A stretch of 64,000 nt of DNA, from positions 306,999,429 through 307,063,428 of the forward strand of contig OY821518.1 of the NCBI GenBank assembly GCA_963682025.1, read 5' to 3'. A program made the position numbers and the translations under genes. Under the pieces are notes generated by a model. That model saw only the letters and a list, made by a program, of their open reading frames with translations. It did no database searches and had not been told where the DNA came from. Within the stretch, counting starts at the first letter, position 1, and every line of letters begins with the position of its first letter. Positions 1 to 39,600 of this stretch are shown here, piece by piece. This DNA is from Cordilura impudica. Its lineage: Eukaryota; Arthropoda; Insecta; Diptera; Scathophagidae.

Positions 1-950
1 CCTAAATATTAATGTTAAACTTTTACATTAAATTTAAAAGAGGCCAAAAATAACCATTGGAAATGGTTAAAATGGCAAAAGGTTAAAATGTTCTATTTGA
101 TAAAGAAATTAATAACAAAATGTATTCACCGAACACGCCCATTTTAGTGGACTTGTTTGGAATTTTTTTAAAGACAAAAATAACCCTAATGAAACTTGTA
201 AGCAAAATAATGCAATTACATCTTTAAATTTCAATAATGTATTTCCAGGATATGTGCATAATATTTTAAAAAGTATTCTTCAGAAATTTTCCGCAAAATA
301 AAATCAATCTTCACAAACTAACACTTTCTCACACAATAATATAGTAAACATATGAGACGCGAAGGGTAATTTGTCACCCATACCCCAAATCAATCATGAT
401 ACCGCTTGGCAATAATTTTAAACAAATGTTTATATCTCAAATGTTCTTATTTGTATATTGCTAAAAAAATTATCACAGATGATATGCATCGTTGTTTTCA
501 ATACCTATATTTTCAATATGTATTTAAATTTTACAAACAAGCGATAAAAGAAGAGCTGCTGCTTAATTTAGTATGGAGAATATTAACGTTTCATGCTAAA
601 TACTTTCTGGGGTTGTTTCACAGATAGGATCCTTGGAAGACATAACTTTCTGAATTAATTTAATAGTAACAAGAAATTAAATACAAATTTAGTTTATCTG
701 TTGCTTACATTAGTTAGTACATAATAATCCAAATATTAAATGACAATATCAATATAATAATAATATCAATTAAATATTATACAGATATTTAATTTTGTAT
801 ATGTAAGTATATTTACGAGTACATATAAACACATGCTAGATGAGTAAGTACTAATCCTCAGTACATTACACATCAAATTAAGTGTTCTAATTTAACGCAG
901 ATTGTACCAATACATTAATATATATATATATATATCATTGATTTCAACAG
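1..950 (+). other. Intron upstream of the first visible channel exon
   Basis: No coding segment could be supported here. The stretch is AT-rich and ends in a polypyrimidine-AG acceptor (941-950) feeding the first visible channel exon. That exon begins with one base completing a split arginine codon, so a donor exon carrying the N-terminus must lie upstream. I searched for a short exon ending in a Gly-Ile-Arg-type motif followed by GT and found none, so it is probably outside the window. The short open frame at 406-627 has no recognisable composition and overlaps intron sequence. Confidence 0.6.
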
Positions 951-3900
951 ATATGAAACGTATAAGGCTACACTTAAAAAAATACCTGCCACCAGATTGT
1001 CACGTTTAACTGAGGCCTTAGCCAATTATGATCCTGTACTCAATGAATATTTCTTTGATCGACATCCTGGAGTTTTTACACAAATTCTCAACTACTATAG
1101 GTAACTATATAAAACTTAACTACGTACGTTTACACGCCGCTCATAAATGGCAAAATTTTATGTACACAAAGTAAACTAATTATTGTTGCTACCGAATCGT
1201 TTGGTCTGATTATCACTACAAAAATTTTGTTGTGAGAATAGAAAATCAGATGTAACAATACAATTTGCTACACAAAATGTGTTATCCATTTGTGTGTTTA
1301 ATATGTTAACATTTTTTTTAAAGAACTGGAAAACTCCATTATCCTACCGATGTTTGTGGACCGTTATTTGAAGAAGAATTAGAATTTTGGGGTTTAGATT
1401 CGAATCAAGTAGAACCATGCTGCTGGTCCACCTATAGTATACACAGAGATACACAGGTAATTTATGTATAATAGTCGTACTGTGCACTAAGTATGACTAT
1501 TTTTTTTTTGTTTTTTTTTTTTTTTGTTTAATGTCTTTTGGCCTGTTTATCTTGAAAATCGACTGACTGTATTAGTTGACTCTGCCAGTTGTGTAATAAC
1601 AATATAAGCCATTGTTTTGTTTTTTTTTTAATTGTTTTTTTTTTCTAACTTGTGATGATCAACTTTATGTTAGTTATGGAAATATATTATTTTGGTCTTT
1701 TTGGAACAAAAACAAAAAAACTCCTTTATATTTTTGAAAAGCCTATTCGATCATGCTGGGGCCATTATGATATGTGAAGCTTCACGTAGCAAATGGTGAT
1801 CATTTCTGATCAGATTGGTTGTTTCTAACTGGAGACAAAACCCATGTAAATAGTTCAACTACTCGTAAAACAACAAAACTAGTGAAATTATTCAATTTTA
1901 GAATACCTTAGCAATTTTGGATAAATTAGATATTGATAATGAAAAACCATCAGAAGAACAAGTGGCGAGATTATTTGGTTTTGATGATTCAATAAACAAA
2001 GGTCAAGTGAATTGTTGGCAGCGTATAAAACCAAAAGTATGGGCTTTATTTGACGAACCTTCAAGTTCGACGGGAGCAAAAGTAAGTATACAGTTGCAAA
2101 CTCAAATGAAATTATTTACTAATTAGAAAAACTTATACATTGATTATTTTAGGTTGTTGCCAGCATGTCCGTGTTTTTCATATTCGTTTCTGTGATATCA
2201 TTCTGCCTAAAAACCCATCCGGGTTTTCGAGTTGACTTTACACCCACCAATATTCAACAAACATCAACAAACTTACCGACCATATCGCAACATCAAAGCA
2301 TTCCGCCCTCTTTAGATGCGTCCTCGAATAGGCTGATTAACAGTAGTAGCGTCTCGGCATTACAGCCAACTTTCAAAGCCGTTAATTATACAAGTCCTTT
2401 AGGTGGTAACATAAGTTCAGCTCTGCTTACGCCCATAGCGACATTTAGTTTAGAAAAATCAAGGCGAAATGAACGTAATCGTAGGCAATCTGATGACGCC
2501 AGACATGCTCATGGTTGGCATCAATCTTTTGGTCAGCCACATGAAGCTTTTTTTTATGTGGAATTGGTGTGCAACGTATGGTTTTTTTTGGAGGTTATTA
2601 TACGTTTTATAGTAAGTAATAAGAAAGACAAGTCTCGCTATATATCATATTAAATAATCTTAATTTTGAATTAATCCCGCTGAAATAGGTCTCACCAAAC
2701 TTGTGGCAGTTTGTTAAGTCACCTGTTAACATTATTGACTTTGTGGCTACCTTGAGTTTTTATACCGATGTTATGCAAAGGATGGGCGAATATACGGGTC
2801 TATGGGAGGCATTTTCAATAGTGCGCATAATGCGATTATTTAAACTGACACGTCATTCACCGGGCCTACGTATACTTATTCATACGTTTAAAGCTTCAGC
2901 AAAAGAACTAACGCTACTGGTATTTTTCCTCGTACTTGGCATTGTGTTCTTTGCTAGTTTAGCATACTATGCCGAAAAACTACAGGACAATCCCGAGAAT
3001 CAATTCAAGAGTATTCCTTTGGGCTTATGGTGGGCCATTGTGACAATGACAACAGTTGGCTACGGTGATGTTGCACCCAAAACCTATCCTGGCATGTTTG
3101 TGGGAGCTTTGTGTGCTTTAGCCGGTGTCCTAACAATAGCTCTTCCAGTTCCTGTAATTGTAAGCAACTTTTCCATGTTCTATTCACACACACAGGTACA
3201 GAAAAACAAAAAGTTCAGAACTCTATATAATAATAATAAAATGGAGCGATTTTTGATCTTTGGAACTGCAATTTTGCCCTATGCGTGATTAGTATAGAGC
3301 CAAATCTGAGAATCCCTCCAAATTAATATATGCATGCATATGTATATATTTCATTAATTCGAATTTACGACTGATTTTGAAATTTTTCCTTTTACAGGCT
3401 CGGTCTAAATTACCAAAACAACGTAGACGAGTCCTACCTGTAGAACAACCTCGTCGCAAGCGTGATCCTAGCCATCAACCTCGTGGTAGGACCAATGCGT
3501 TTAAGCAAACTTCACTCACTTATGGAGCTGTGCCAACTGCGGGGACACACTCACACACACCATTATTTAAGGATGCATTTGCTACGGCTAAAATTGGTAA
3601 ATTGTGTTAATTATCACCACTTTGCTAAATCACTCGCTCAACACCTTAATATTAGCAGAGCTTCAATCATCCATGTTATGTCACATATGAACAAAGTCGC
3701 TACTATTCTGCTTTTGTTATTGCATTCTTAAGCTTCTGAGTTTGTTGGGCTTATATACACAATACATACACTCATACGTACTTGCTGGTGCCAGAGCTTA
3801 TGATTTTCTAATATAAAGTTCAACTTTGAAATTCATTTGTGAAATTATTTTGACATAATTCATTTCAAAATGAATACATTCTTTATAGCTCTGGTATGTG

Positions 3901-5087
3901 CAAGCAGATTTTTATGTTTCCCCCCCCCCCCCCCCCAATTTTTAATGATTTTGTGTGGTTCATTTAATGTTTTTTGTTTTCAATGTTAGAAACACAAACA
4001 GACAGCATGAATGGTGTAAATGTTAACGGTGTTAGTGTTATAGAACGATCACAAGTTCCCCTCTCCGGTATAGTTAGGAATATTACTAGATCATCAGAAA
4101 CATCTATACAGACATCCCCGATGAATTTGAGGTTAGAGGGTCCATCTGTCATCAGCTGTAAGTAGATCATATGTTTTCATAATTGTATGTTGGAAGTTTC
4201 GTTGCCCTCGCCCAGAGTTTTATTTGTAAACCCCCCTTTAAACAGTATCGCTTTTTCTTTTTAAGTATGTAATAGCAAAACCATAAAGCTATAAATTTTA
4301 TTTCTATGCCTTTATGTCTATAAATTGTCATTGTGGAAAATTTTTAATTTAATGTTTTGTTGTTATATTACTCAGCGGACTTCTTAAATGTGCCAACTGT
4401 ACAGAGTTTGCAGCCACGTGCCGCTACAACAGGAAATGACTCCATGATGCCGTTACAACCTAAGCTTTTAGCTTCTCTAGGTCAGTGGTTAACATTGAAT
4501 TATATTTTGTATTCATTCTCCTACTTTCAGAACAAAAGGCTCTTCACAATGTAATGGGTCATAGTAAATTTGATTTGCAACATCCCATCAGTGATAAAGA
4601 GAATTATGAACAGCATCAACATTTACATCATGGCCTAAGACATCGATCCAATATCAGATCAATGCTAAATGTACCGCCAACGCTCAACGTAATAAATACA
4701 CAAATGCCTCCTGGTAGCAAAGAAACTGATGCGACATTGTGTGATAATGAGGTAAAGGAAAAATACTACAAGTTCGAATCCCAGATTGGGGAAAAGACAA
4801 GCATAGAAATTTCTTCTGCTGCACCAGCACAAGCACTGCCCTCGCATCGTTCCATCAGTCAACAAGAGGACTCGAATCAATTGCGACATCAACATTCCCC
4901 TCATCCCAAAGTCACTCTGCTAAATGACGGAGATGATCAGTGCGATGCATATCATGAAACTAGCCACGATAGCGATGGTGAATGCATTACAAACGCCTCC
5001 AAGCCGGCAGTGTACGATGAAAATAATGATACAAATAGTAATGAAAGTTTTCTTATATTCTCTATGGACCTTATTGGCAAAGATTGA
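951..5087 (+). CDS. Shawl: Shaw-like (Kv3-type) voltage-gated K+ channel, N-terminus missing
   Basis: Nine exons: 951-1100, 1324-1456, 1902-2081, 2153-2611, 2689-3195, 3398-3596, 3990-4157, 4376-4480, 4531-5087. All have GT-AG borders and matching phases, giving about 818 residues up to TGA at 5085-5087. The first two exons encode the T1 tetramerisation domain, including the HX5CX20CC zinc site of Shaw/Shal/Shab channels. S1 and an enlarged, glycosylation-site-bearing S1-S2 loop lie in exon 4. Exon 5 holds S3, S4 ([10 protein letters not shown] charge ladder), S5, the pore with TVGYGD filter, and S6 with its PVP hinge. The tail begins with a basic run ([14 protein letters not shown]) and becomes polar. 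The tetramer would form a plasma-membrane, depolarisation-gated K+ channel that repolarises neurons. S4-S6 looks closer to vertebrate Kv3 and fly Shawl than to Shaw itself, which fixes the symbol with moderate certainty. The start codon is outside the window. Confidence 0.9.
3920..3936 (+). repeat. Poly-C tract (17 C) in channel intron
   Basis: An uninterrupted run of 17 C lies in the intron between the exons ending at 3596 and starting at 3990, about 50 bases before the acceptor. Long poly-C is rare in such AT-rich DNA. On the opposite strand it is a G-run that could stall polymerases, so its length may be miscounted. Confidence 0.95.
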
Positions 5088-6952
5088 AGAGAAAAAACAA
5101 ATTTTAAAATCAGTACAATTAAAAAAAATAAAAATTTTGAATTTTTACAAATACACAGATGTAGGAAATTGCTGGTCTTTTAGATATTTTAAAAATAAAA
5201 TAAACTGATTTTATATTTATTATTGTTTGAAGTTAGTTATAATTATCAGAAAATACATGTTTTTTACACAATTTAACTGAATGAACCAAAACAAAATGCC
5301 AATTATATAACTTTTCAAATACTTTTTTTAAACTGAGTTTTTCAACAAAATACTGGTTGAAAAAGTTAATTTGAAAGTATATATCGAGGACTTATATTCA
5401 AAAAGTGCTATCTACATTTGACAGCAATATTAATTTTTTATTTAAAACTGTTCTCTGATATAACTGTCAAATATAATGTTAATTTTGATATCATTCATGA
5501 TTAGTACAACTATTTCTTAATAGATATTATGGCGAATCAATCGACAAATACTTTCAGATCTTATTAATAAACTAGTTTTACACGCTCTCTTTAAAATAAT
5601 TAGTAATGCAGATAGCACTTTTTGAATATAAGCCCTCGATATATAATTTTAAAATATGTATTAAAATATATTGATAATGTGTAAATTTCCAATTAAATAA
5701 AGCAATAAATTAAGTTCTAGTTTAAATCTAATTAAAAAATTCTAAAAATGATTTCCCAAGTTAACTCATAGCGCATTTCTTTATCTTCGCCTAAAAATAT
5801 GTGTAGGATAATTTAATGTGAACAATACCAAATAACATTAAAATTAAATTTTCAAATTTTAATTTATTTGTGCAATAAAGAATTAAGAAGAGAGCAATCC
5901 ACCAAAACTTACTTAAAAAATTATATATATAACAAGAGTCAGGTAAGAGGTACCACGAATTGAGTTTCATGGATAATTGCCATTTTTAGTAAAATTTTAA
6001 CAAAACAAGTTCTTAACGTGACAATGTTTACATAATTTGTTGTGACTTAGACAATTCACATACATAATTAAAATATTAACGATATTGCTAACTCATTTCT
6101 TCGATGTATATTGGTAAAAAATTATTAAATAGTTTAAATTTTAAAAATAAATTTTTATTTTTTATTGCATTCACAAAAATACAATCGGGGTATTAAGATT
6201 TAATATTAATTGAAATTATGAATAATTGTATTAATTATAAAAACAATTTCTATATTACTAGTTTTTGAGTTATTGTAAAAAAACGATTTTTGATGGTTAA
6301 TGAGTTTGTGTGTATGATAATAATCAATTAAAGTCAACTCGAATATAAATAGTCCTTGAATTGATGGGATCGAATTTAAGTTTGTTTTTCCACTTGTTTA
6401 TGATTAAATTAGAGAATTTTAAAATATGTATCTAATTGAAAAATATGTATCTAATTTCAAAATATGTATCTAAATTAACAATACGAACTAGAAGCACATA
6501 CACTCTTAAAACATCAAATATTTGTGTGTATATTAAAATTGATTTAATAATTAAATTAAAGATATTTGTTAACAAATATTACAATTTCTCGAAGAGTCAT
6601 CATTTGGCAGCTTTTGTAAAGCTTTACATTAAAAAGAGTAATTTTTACTTAATTTTACTTATTTATAAGAAAGAAAAAGAACAAACAAAACACATAAATA
6701 TTTACGTAAGTAGAAGTTAGCAAAAAAAAAAACTAAAGACAAATTTACATTTTTCCAATGATTATTATACACAAAATTACAGCAAATCAATATAAAGCTT
6801 TTCTATACTTTTTGTTTGTTTGTCTAGTGTGTGCATGCAAGCAAATGCATACATTAGCCGAAGTTCGTAATAAATAACATCATAATTAGCTGCTTCTCTT
6901 TCGGAATTATTTACCAAATATATTCATTACAAATGCCGCGACACCTTTATGT
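5088..6952. other. Convergent 3' region between channel and uif
   Basis: This 1.86 kb gap between two facing stop codons must contain both 3' UTRs and polyadenylation sites. On the plus strand AATAAA occurs at 5194-5199 and again at 5696-5701, either of which could serve the channel mRNA. No credible coding frame is present; the open frame at 6436-6720 is AT-driven. The only structured feature is the inverted-repeat element at 5385-5638. Confidence 0.7.
5385..5638. mobile_element. 254-bp inverted-repeat MITE-like element
   Basis: The left end (from CGAGG at 5385 through about 5413) is repeated in reverse complement at 5611-5638, giving near-perfect terminal inverted repeats of about 28 bases. 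They include the shared core TTCAAAAAGTGCTATCT. ATATAT-type sequence abuts both ends and may be a target duplication, but the site is itself AT-rich. There is no coding capacity. It looks like a non-autonomous DNA transposon placed between the two genes' 3' ends; the superfamily is not assigned. Confidence 0.75.
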
Positions 6953-33838
<26,886 letters not shown>

Positions 33839-33903
33839 GATCACAGCTTCTTAACTTGAAACCTTTATCGTTTTCTATTTGCAATTGGTCAATTGTAATA
33901 AAA
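33839..33903 (-). promoter_or_regulatory. uif: 5' UTR portion of the uif start exon
   Basis: Directly upstream of the uif ATG the minus strand runs 65 bases to an excellent acceptor: a T-rich tract followed by TTTTCAG ending at 33904. In-frame TAA precedes the ATG within this segment. The exon is therefore spliced onto an upstream noncoding exon rather than starting transcription itself. Confidence 0.65.
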
Positions 33904-34105
33904 CTGAAAATAAAAATAAAAAAGAAAAAAACTCAACAATTAAATAAATAACTACGATTTAGCAATTTTAACGATAAAAATAAAATGTATGCACAAAAAT
34001 TAAATTTATAAATTTAATTTACTATAATAAATACTGTTCGCAAATGAAAATTTGACTTTTTAGTTTGACAGTACTTGTTTTTAACATTTTTGACAAATAT
34101 CAATA

Positions 34106-34725
34106 GTGGCACTCGTTTTTATAAACATAAAAAAAATTAATTTGGCAATTTTAAAAATGTCTGATTTTGTTAAATGTTGTGAGAAATTGTCGACAATAAG
34201 AGATCTTCTTGATACTGTTGACATTTCAAAGGAATCAGCCAAGACCAATTTAAAAGATATTTTGGTCCTCAAATGCGATTGGTTCCAAAAACACTCCATT
34301 TTTTTAAGAGCATCGCATTAATATCTCTGAAACAATACTTTTTGACTACCAGAATGGAATGAAACGCATAATTACTGGTAATGAGACTTGGATCTATGCC
34401 TCCGACCAAAATAAGCGAATATCGCACAAAAGAGAAGAAGCAAGATCGAAAAGATTACGCCAAAGGCGTTCAACAAGGTTAATCGGATTCTTCGATTATC
34501 GTGTTGTGGTACATTATGAATTCCTTCCGCCGGGCCAAATTTTAAAGGGAACAGCTACACTCTTATAAAAGAAGAGCTACACTCTTGAGACGCGATACCG
34601 AATATCGGCTATAACAACTGTTTCGAGGATGGTTTAAGTTAAATACTGGCATATTTTTCGTGAGACAGTATTCTCCGTGTTTTATAACTACAATTTTGTA
34701 TCAAATACATTTAAATGGCAAAAAA
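34106..34725 (+). pseudogene. mariner transposase relic
   Basis: Two broken blocks are visible. The first (34155-34290) resembles the mariner helix-turn-helix region, with LSTIRDLLDTVDISKESAKT. The second (34359-34560) has TGNETWIYASD, the first catalytic aspartate neighbourhood of mariner, and FFDYRVVVHYEFLPPGQ. The part between them is deleted and the third acidic region was not found. It lies about 270 bases upstream of the uif start codon, on the opposite strand. Confidence 0.8.
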
Positions 34726-34983
34726 CTAAAAAAAAAATATATTATCTTATTTTTTTACCATAAAAACTAAAAATAGATTAAACTTAGTAACATTTCGACT
34801 TCTGAATAAGAAAACAAGTTCTTATGAATAGTAATGACCTTCTTTATTATTTAAACTGATTATTAATGGAATATATATACACGAACAAAATATGACTAAG
34901 ATGTGTATGATTATCTGTGGCTTAGCGTAAGTTAAGCCAAATTCAGACACATAGCCATACAAAACACATAAACACCGACATAT

Positions 34984-35104
34984 GTATATCGCTTTGTGAT
35001 TCTGACTCCATCGGTATAATCAAAAGAGAATATAAGAGTTTCGTTACATAAAAATATCAGCATAAGTCATAATGCCCTGATACAGATTGGTTCAGGGTAT
35101 AATA
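34984..35104 (+). mobile_element. INE-1/Helentron-like 3' fragment, copy C
   Basis: A degraded 3' end of the family: GTGATTCTGACTCCATCGGT, then a diverged body, then an imperfect hairpin closing with GGGTATAA. The (GACG)n part and everything upstream are gone. Confidence 0.55.
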
Positions 35105-37204
35105 AATTAAATAAATATCAGTGAAATTAGGTATTTTCATAGTAAACTTTCAAAAAAAATCAAAACTTTATACATTTAAAATTAGTTTATTTTTGAAAAT
35201 TTTAGATTTTTAGAAAAATTTTAGAAAATATTTTAGAAAAAAGTATAAGTATAGAAAAGTATAAGTTGTAAATCCGCTAAACAAATCTATAACAATCTAT
35301 ATCTATAACTCTTGAGTCATCATCCTTAATTTTACAGGATTAAGTATAATTAAACGAAAAACTGGTAGAATTTATTAAGTGCTTTATATATAAATAAAAA
35401 ATTTTGCGCCTCATCTTTGCCAACCTTAGATGCGAATATACATATTATCAGACATTATCAATCGCTAAAGCTAAAGTTAAAAAAAATCATTAAAATGTTT
35501 TGATATGTTAATGTCGCTGCATTATGTTAACTAAATACATACATACATACATTGCCACCAACACATGTACACATGTACATGTAAATATTTTTATTTTCTC
35601 TGTCGATAAATGTTTATACATTTTTGTATGAACTTTCACTTTAGCCTCGCAAAGTACATGTAATCACATAGAAGACTTTATATATGTATGTATGTATATA
35701 TGTATTGACATATATATTTATACAAATAATAAGCGGAGTGAAAGAAATTGTAATTTTTGACAGCATTGTTTTAAGTGATTAAATGAATGAAATTTTCATT
35801 TGTAGTCGGACATTTAATACAAATTTAATTGATTTGTTTTGTGTCAAACCAGTGAAATAAACTAACATTTAATAATAACGAAATTCAACACATTTTATTT
35901 GTTTAAATTTATATTTTCTTTAACGATTATAAAGGAAACATTATAAATTAATTTCAAAATAAAAGTCAACATTAAGGATTTGTTTTTAGTATTCTCTGGG
36001 ATTTCTTTGTTTATTGCAGATAAAAATAATACTATATTTTCTAAACCATTACTCAAAAATGCCAAATAATAGTTATTTTTTTGTTTGTTTTCAGTGTTGT
36101 TTCTCTACCACCAGCAATAATTTATGTTAAAACTGGTTTTATTAATAGTTTTAATTCTGATATTTTTTTTCGTATACCATAGAAATATGTGGAAGTTTTT
36201 TAACATTTATTAAAATTAATTCAACCGCACATACACACACATATACTACATTTGTGAACTTTAACTGGATTGAATCATCTATGAAGGCCACACGAGATCA
36301 TTGTTTAAAACCAAATTGGGTTAACAATACTCAACATAATGTGAACTTTTACACCTTTCACGGCATTTTTAGTTGTTTTGTAAGTGTCACTGATGCAAAT
36401 ATAGTATGTATGTATGTTTATGTAGGCTTACTAACACATAATTTTTATTTACAATGATTACTTTTATTTACCAATCTTGAAACAAATGATATAAGATACA
36501 TTCTTAAAATATTATTTTATTCATATCTATACCATCACATAATTGGTATCTGTTAAATACGAAAGAAATGACTAAGAGTCTGGTTGGTTAATAGCATGTT
36601 TAACTGGTTTCTATTTGTTCGTCAAAATACAACATTTTTTTCTATATAAAAAACTGTTGAAATTTTTAAGACTTCGCAAGCAAGACCAGCTAACAACTGC
36701 CACTAAAACACTTGCGCTGACAGTTGCTGAAGTCATTGTAAAATTATTTCAATTATTACCTATTATTGCTACTCGTAGGAACTCAAAATAAGTTAATGCA
36801 AATAAATATACAGCAATATAACTGGAATGTCATAAATTTTTATTATATTGTACATATTTGATTTTCTGAAAAATATTAACTTACTAATTATGTCCAAACT
36901 AAATTTCCCATCTTTTTGTAGAAAATGTCAAAGGCTATCCTCTAATGGAAAGTTTTTTCTAATTTTCATATACAAATAGTAAACTTTTATTTATTTATTA
37001 GTTTATTATTCTTAAGAATAAATTTAATTTAAAATATTTGTTAAAAACACGACGGTGAAACTAGTAATAGTTTATCTTCATCAATTGTATTAACAAGTTT
37101 TGAAAAGTTGGGAAAGTTTTAAATAAGTATTGTCATTTGTTGTAATACACAGAAGTGCTTCGCTTTTTCCACTCTCATTATCTTAACAAAAGTCCATCGA
37201 AATT

Positions 37205-37960
37205 AAGTCGAATTGCGAGTTTATTCTAATCAAAAATGTGTTTAAACTCGGAGATATATACAAATAGATTTTTTGAAAATTTTCCCAACTTATTTACATT
37301 AATACATTGTGACCGATGTTTTGTTCTACCGTTTTATCCCGATTTTGACCAAACGTATATTATTTGAAAGGTATTTCTTTTTAGCTTTGTACCAGATTTA
37401 CAGATTTTTAAATTATTTCATGTATTTTGAGTAAATTGCATTTAAAGTTGCTACTAACACATACATAAAATTATACATATGCTATGTGTGTGTTTATTAA
37501 AGTTGTTAATGTGTTTGTTAAGTCGAATTGCGAGTTTATTCTAAACAAAAATGTGTTTAAACTCGGAGATATATAAATAAATTTTTTGAAAATTTTCCCA
37601 ACTTATTTACATTAATACATTGTGACCGATGTTTTGTTCTACCGTTTTATCCCGATTTTGACCAAACGTATATTGTTTGAAATGTATTTCTTTTTAGCTG
37701 TGCACTAGATTTACAGATTTTAAAATTTTTTCCTGTATTTTGAGTAAATTGCATTTAAAGTTGCTACTAACACATACATAAAATTATACATATAATATGT
37801 ATGTGTTTATTAAAGTTGTTAATGTGTTTGTTAATGAGTTTGTTTTCTTCATTCACAATAATAAGAAACCAAAAAAGTGTTGGTTTGTGAATTGGCTAAA
37901 TTCAAAAAATAATGTTGCCTAGAAATTGCACTCGAATTTCGAGCGCTGGAATCTGCTAGC
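37205..37960 (+). repeat. Dispersed repeat with internal 315-bp tandem duplication
   Basis: A segment starting AAGTCGAATTGCGAG at 37205 recurs at 37520, a period of 315 bases, with few differences. It carries host flank plus the 5' part of the dispersed repeat also seen at 27201-27560. Only the second copy runs on to the element's far end, GCGCTGGAATCTGC, near 37956. The duplication therefore postdates insertion of the element. Confidence 0.75.
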
Positions 37961-38384
37961 TTTCATAATTAGAGCAGACAAAATGAATGCTAAGAAATAT
38001 TATTTTGGGTTTTCTGATCAAGAAATTTTTTGTAGAGTTTAAATGCTTAAATACCGACACATTGCTTCAATTTTTTCTTTAGAAAAAAATTTAATCTTAT
38101 GTTTCTATATTTACTCAACAATCTTTGAATATTACTCATGGCCACCAAAAAGACTTAACCATCAGAATTTTCGATTTTCGTCTTTTTATGAAATTCTATA
38201 ATTCACGATCATTCGCATCATCTCTTCAAATTCCATAAAAGTAAATAATACCATTATAAATTTACAGAGAAAGCAATATGAGGAGTGTGCGCAACTGTAG
38301 TACGAGTAAAACCTGCTCCTGTAAAAGTTTGATTTTGGCGCTTACGTCTTTTTGGCAGTTATGGCTCGATATACACAATAATTA

Positions 38385-39600
38385 TACGTTACAACCACTA
38401 TGTGGTAAGGAAGAGTATAATCAGTTTGTGCTGATGTTTGCAACTACAAGAAATATTTGAACGATCGACTCAGACTTACTTTCTCAGTCGATTTAGCGCT
38501 TTCCGTCCGTCCGTTTGTCTGACTGTCTGTCTTTCCGTCCGTCCATCTGTCCGTCCGTCCGTATGTGTGTCTGTGTAATCAAACTACAGGTCACAAATAC
38601 TCGTATGAAGACATTTTGAAATTCTCTATTGAAATTACTCGTGGTGAAAATCGGTGCATGTTCAAAACTAGCCCCCCGTCTAAAATGGTTGCAAGATCAG
38701 GATTAACATATACATATATATTAATAAAATTTGGTGTAGTAATCAGTAATCTAAAAATAAACCCTGTGTAACTAATTTTAGTCATAGTCCCTATATAAAG
38801 CTGATTCCCGATCTTCATTCGAAAAACAAAAATATTGTATAGATTTTTTTCAAATTCAGTTTACTTATGTTTTTGAGAAAAATAAGTGAATATAGTCATG
38901 ATCGTCCATATGTTGACCTAGTTCCCATGTAAAATAGCATCAGATTTGAAATTTTTCATATCTTCACGCCGTAAATTAAGCAAGGACTAAGGTTTTAAAG
39001 GCAAAGGTTTTAAAGGCGACTCTCCGGAGGCGCCTCGAAAAAAAAGTTGTTTTGCAGTGAACATCATAACCCGTTATCGAATCATGCGAAATAAAAAAAT
39101 CAAAATGCCTTTAAAAGGTGATATATTTTCTGAGGTAATTACGAGTTTCTTTTTTAAGTTTTGGTAGCATTTGGAAGTGAATAAACGATTTTTGCTATAA
39201 AATTTCGGTGATTTTATTGTTAGAAAATGGAACAAACTGAAAAAAAAAAACGGGCAAGTAGATTTTGAGTTATATGTTCACGGACTTCAGAAATGTCGTT
39301 TGCGAGAAAATCGATTTAAAGTGTTTAACATATACGCTATACCGTATGAGGGCCGGTTGCTGGAAACTCTATATGTTCGTTAGTTTTCCCCAATTTAATT
39401 GAAATTTTGACACAACACTCTCGACATGTTGTGCATTCAGAAAAAAGGTTTGAAAACCTTACGCCCCCCTTTAAAAAGAATACTACTAAAATTTGGAGTA
39501 TGCTTATCCAGTTATTGCCTCAGCAAAGACCCTCTTTCGAAACGCATGCTATATGATATTGTATAGTCGGTCTAGACTGACTATGATTTTCTTACTTATT
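38385..39600 (-). mobile_element. INE-1/Helentron-like element, copy D, with foreign insert
   Basis: Reverse orientation. The hairpin end is near 38395, a long GTCC/GTCT microsatellite spans 38504-38575, and the near-palindrome AGTCGGTCTAGACTGACT with a CTTACTT end lies at about 39566-39600. Between roughly 38975 and 39475 the body is interrupted by about 500 bases absent from the other copies. That insert begins with two GGTTTTAAAGGC-type repeats. It is an old copy: its sequence is more diverged than E or H. Confidence 0.7.

Noticed and set aside
4765..4790. GTTCGAATCCC, a tRNA B-box-like motif
   Set aside because: It lies in the coding sequence of the channel's last exon, and no matching acceptor or anticodon stem could be drawn.
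951..5087. Calling the channel Shaw itself
   Set aside because: From memory of the family, the S3-S4 and pore flanks ([21 protein letters not shown]) fit Shaw-like/Kv3 better than Shaw; an alignment would settle it.
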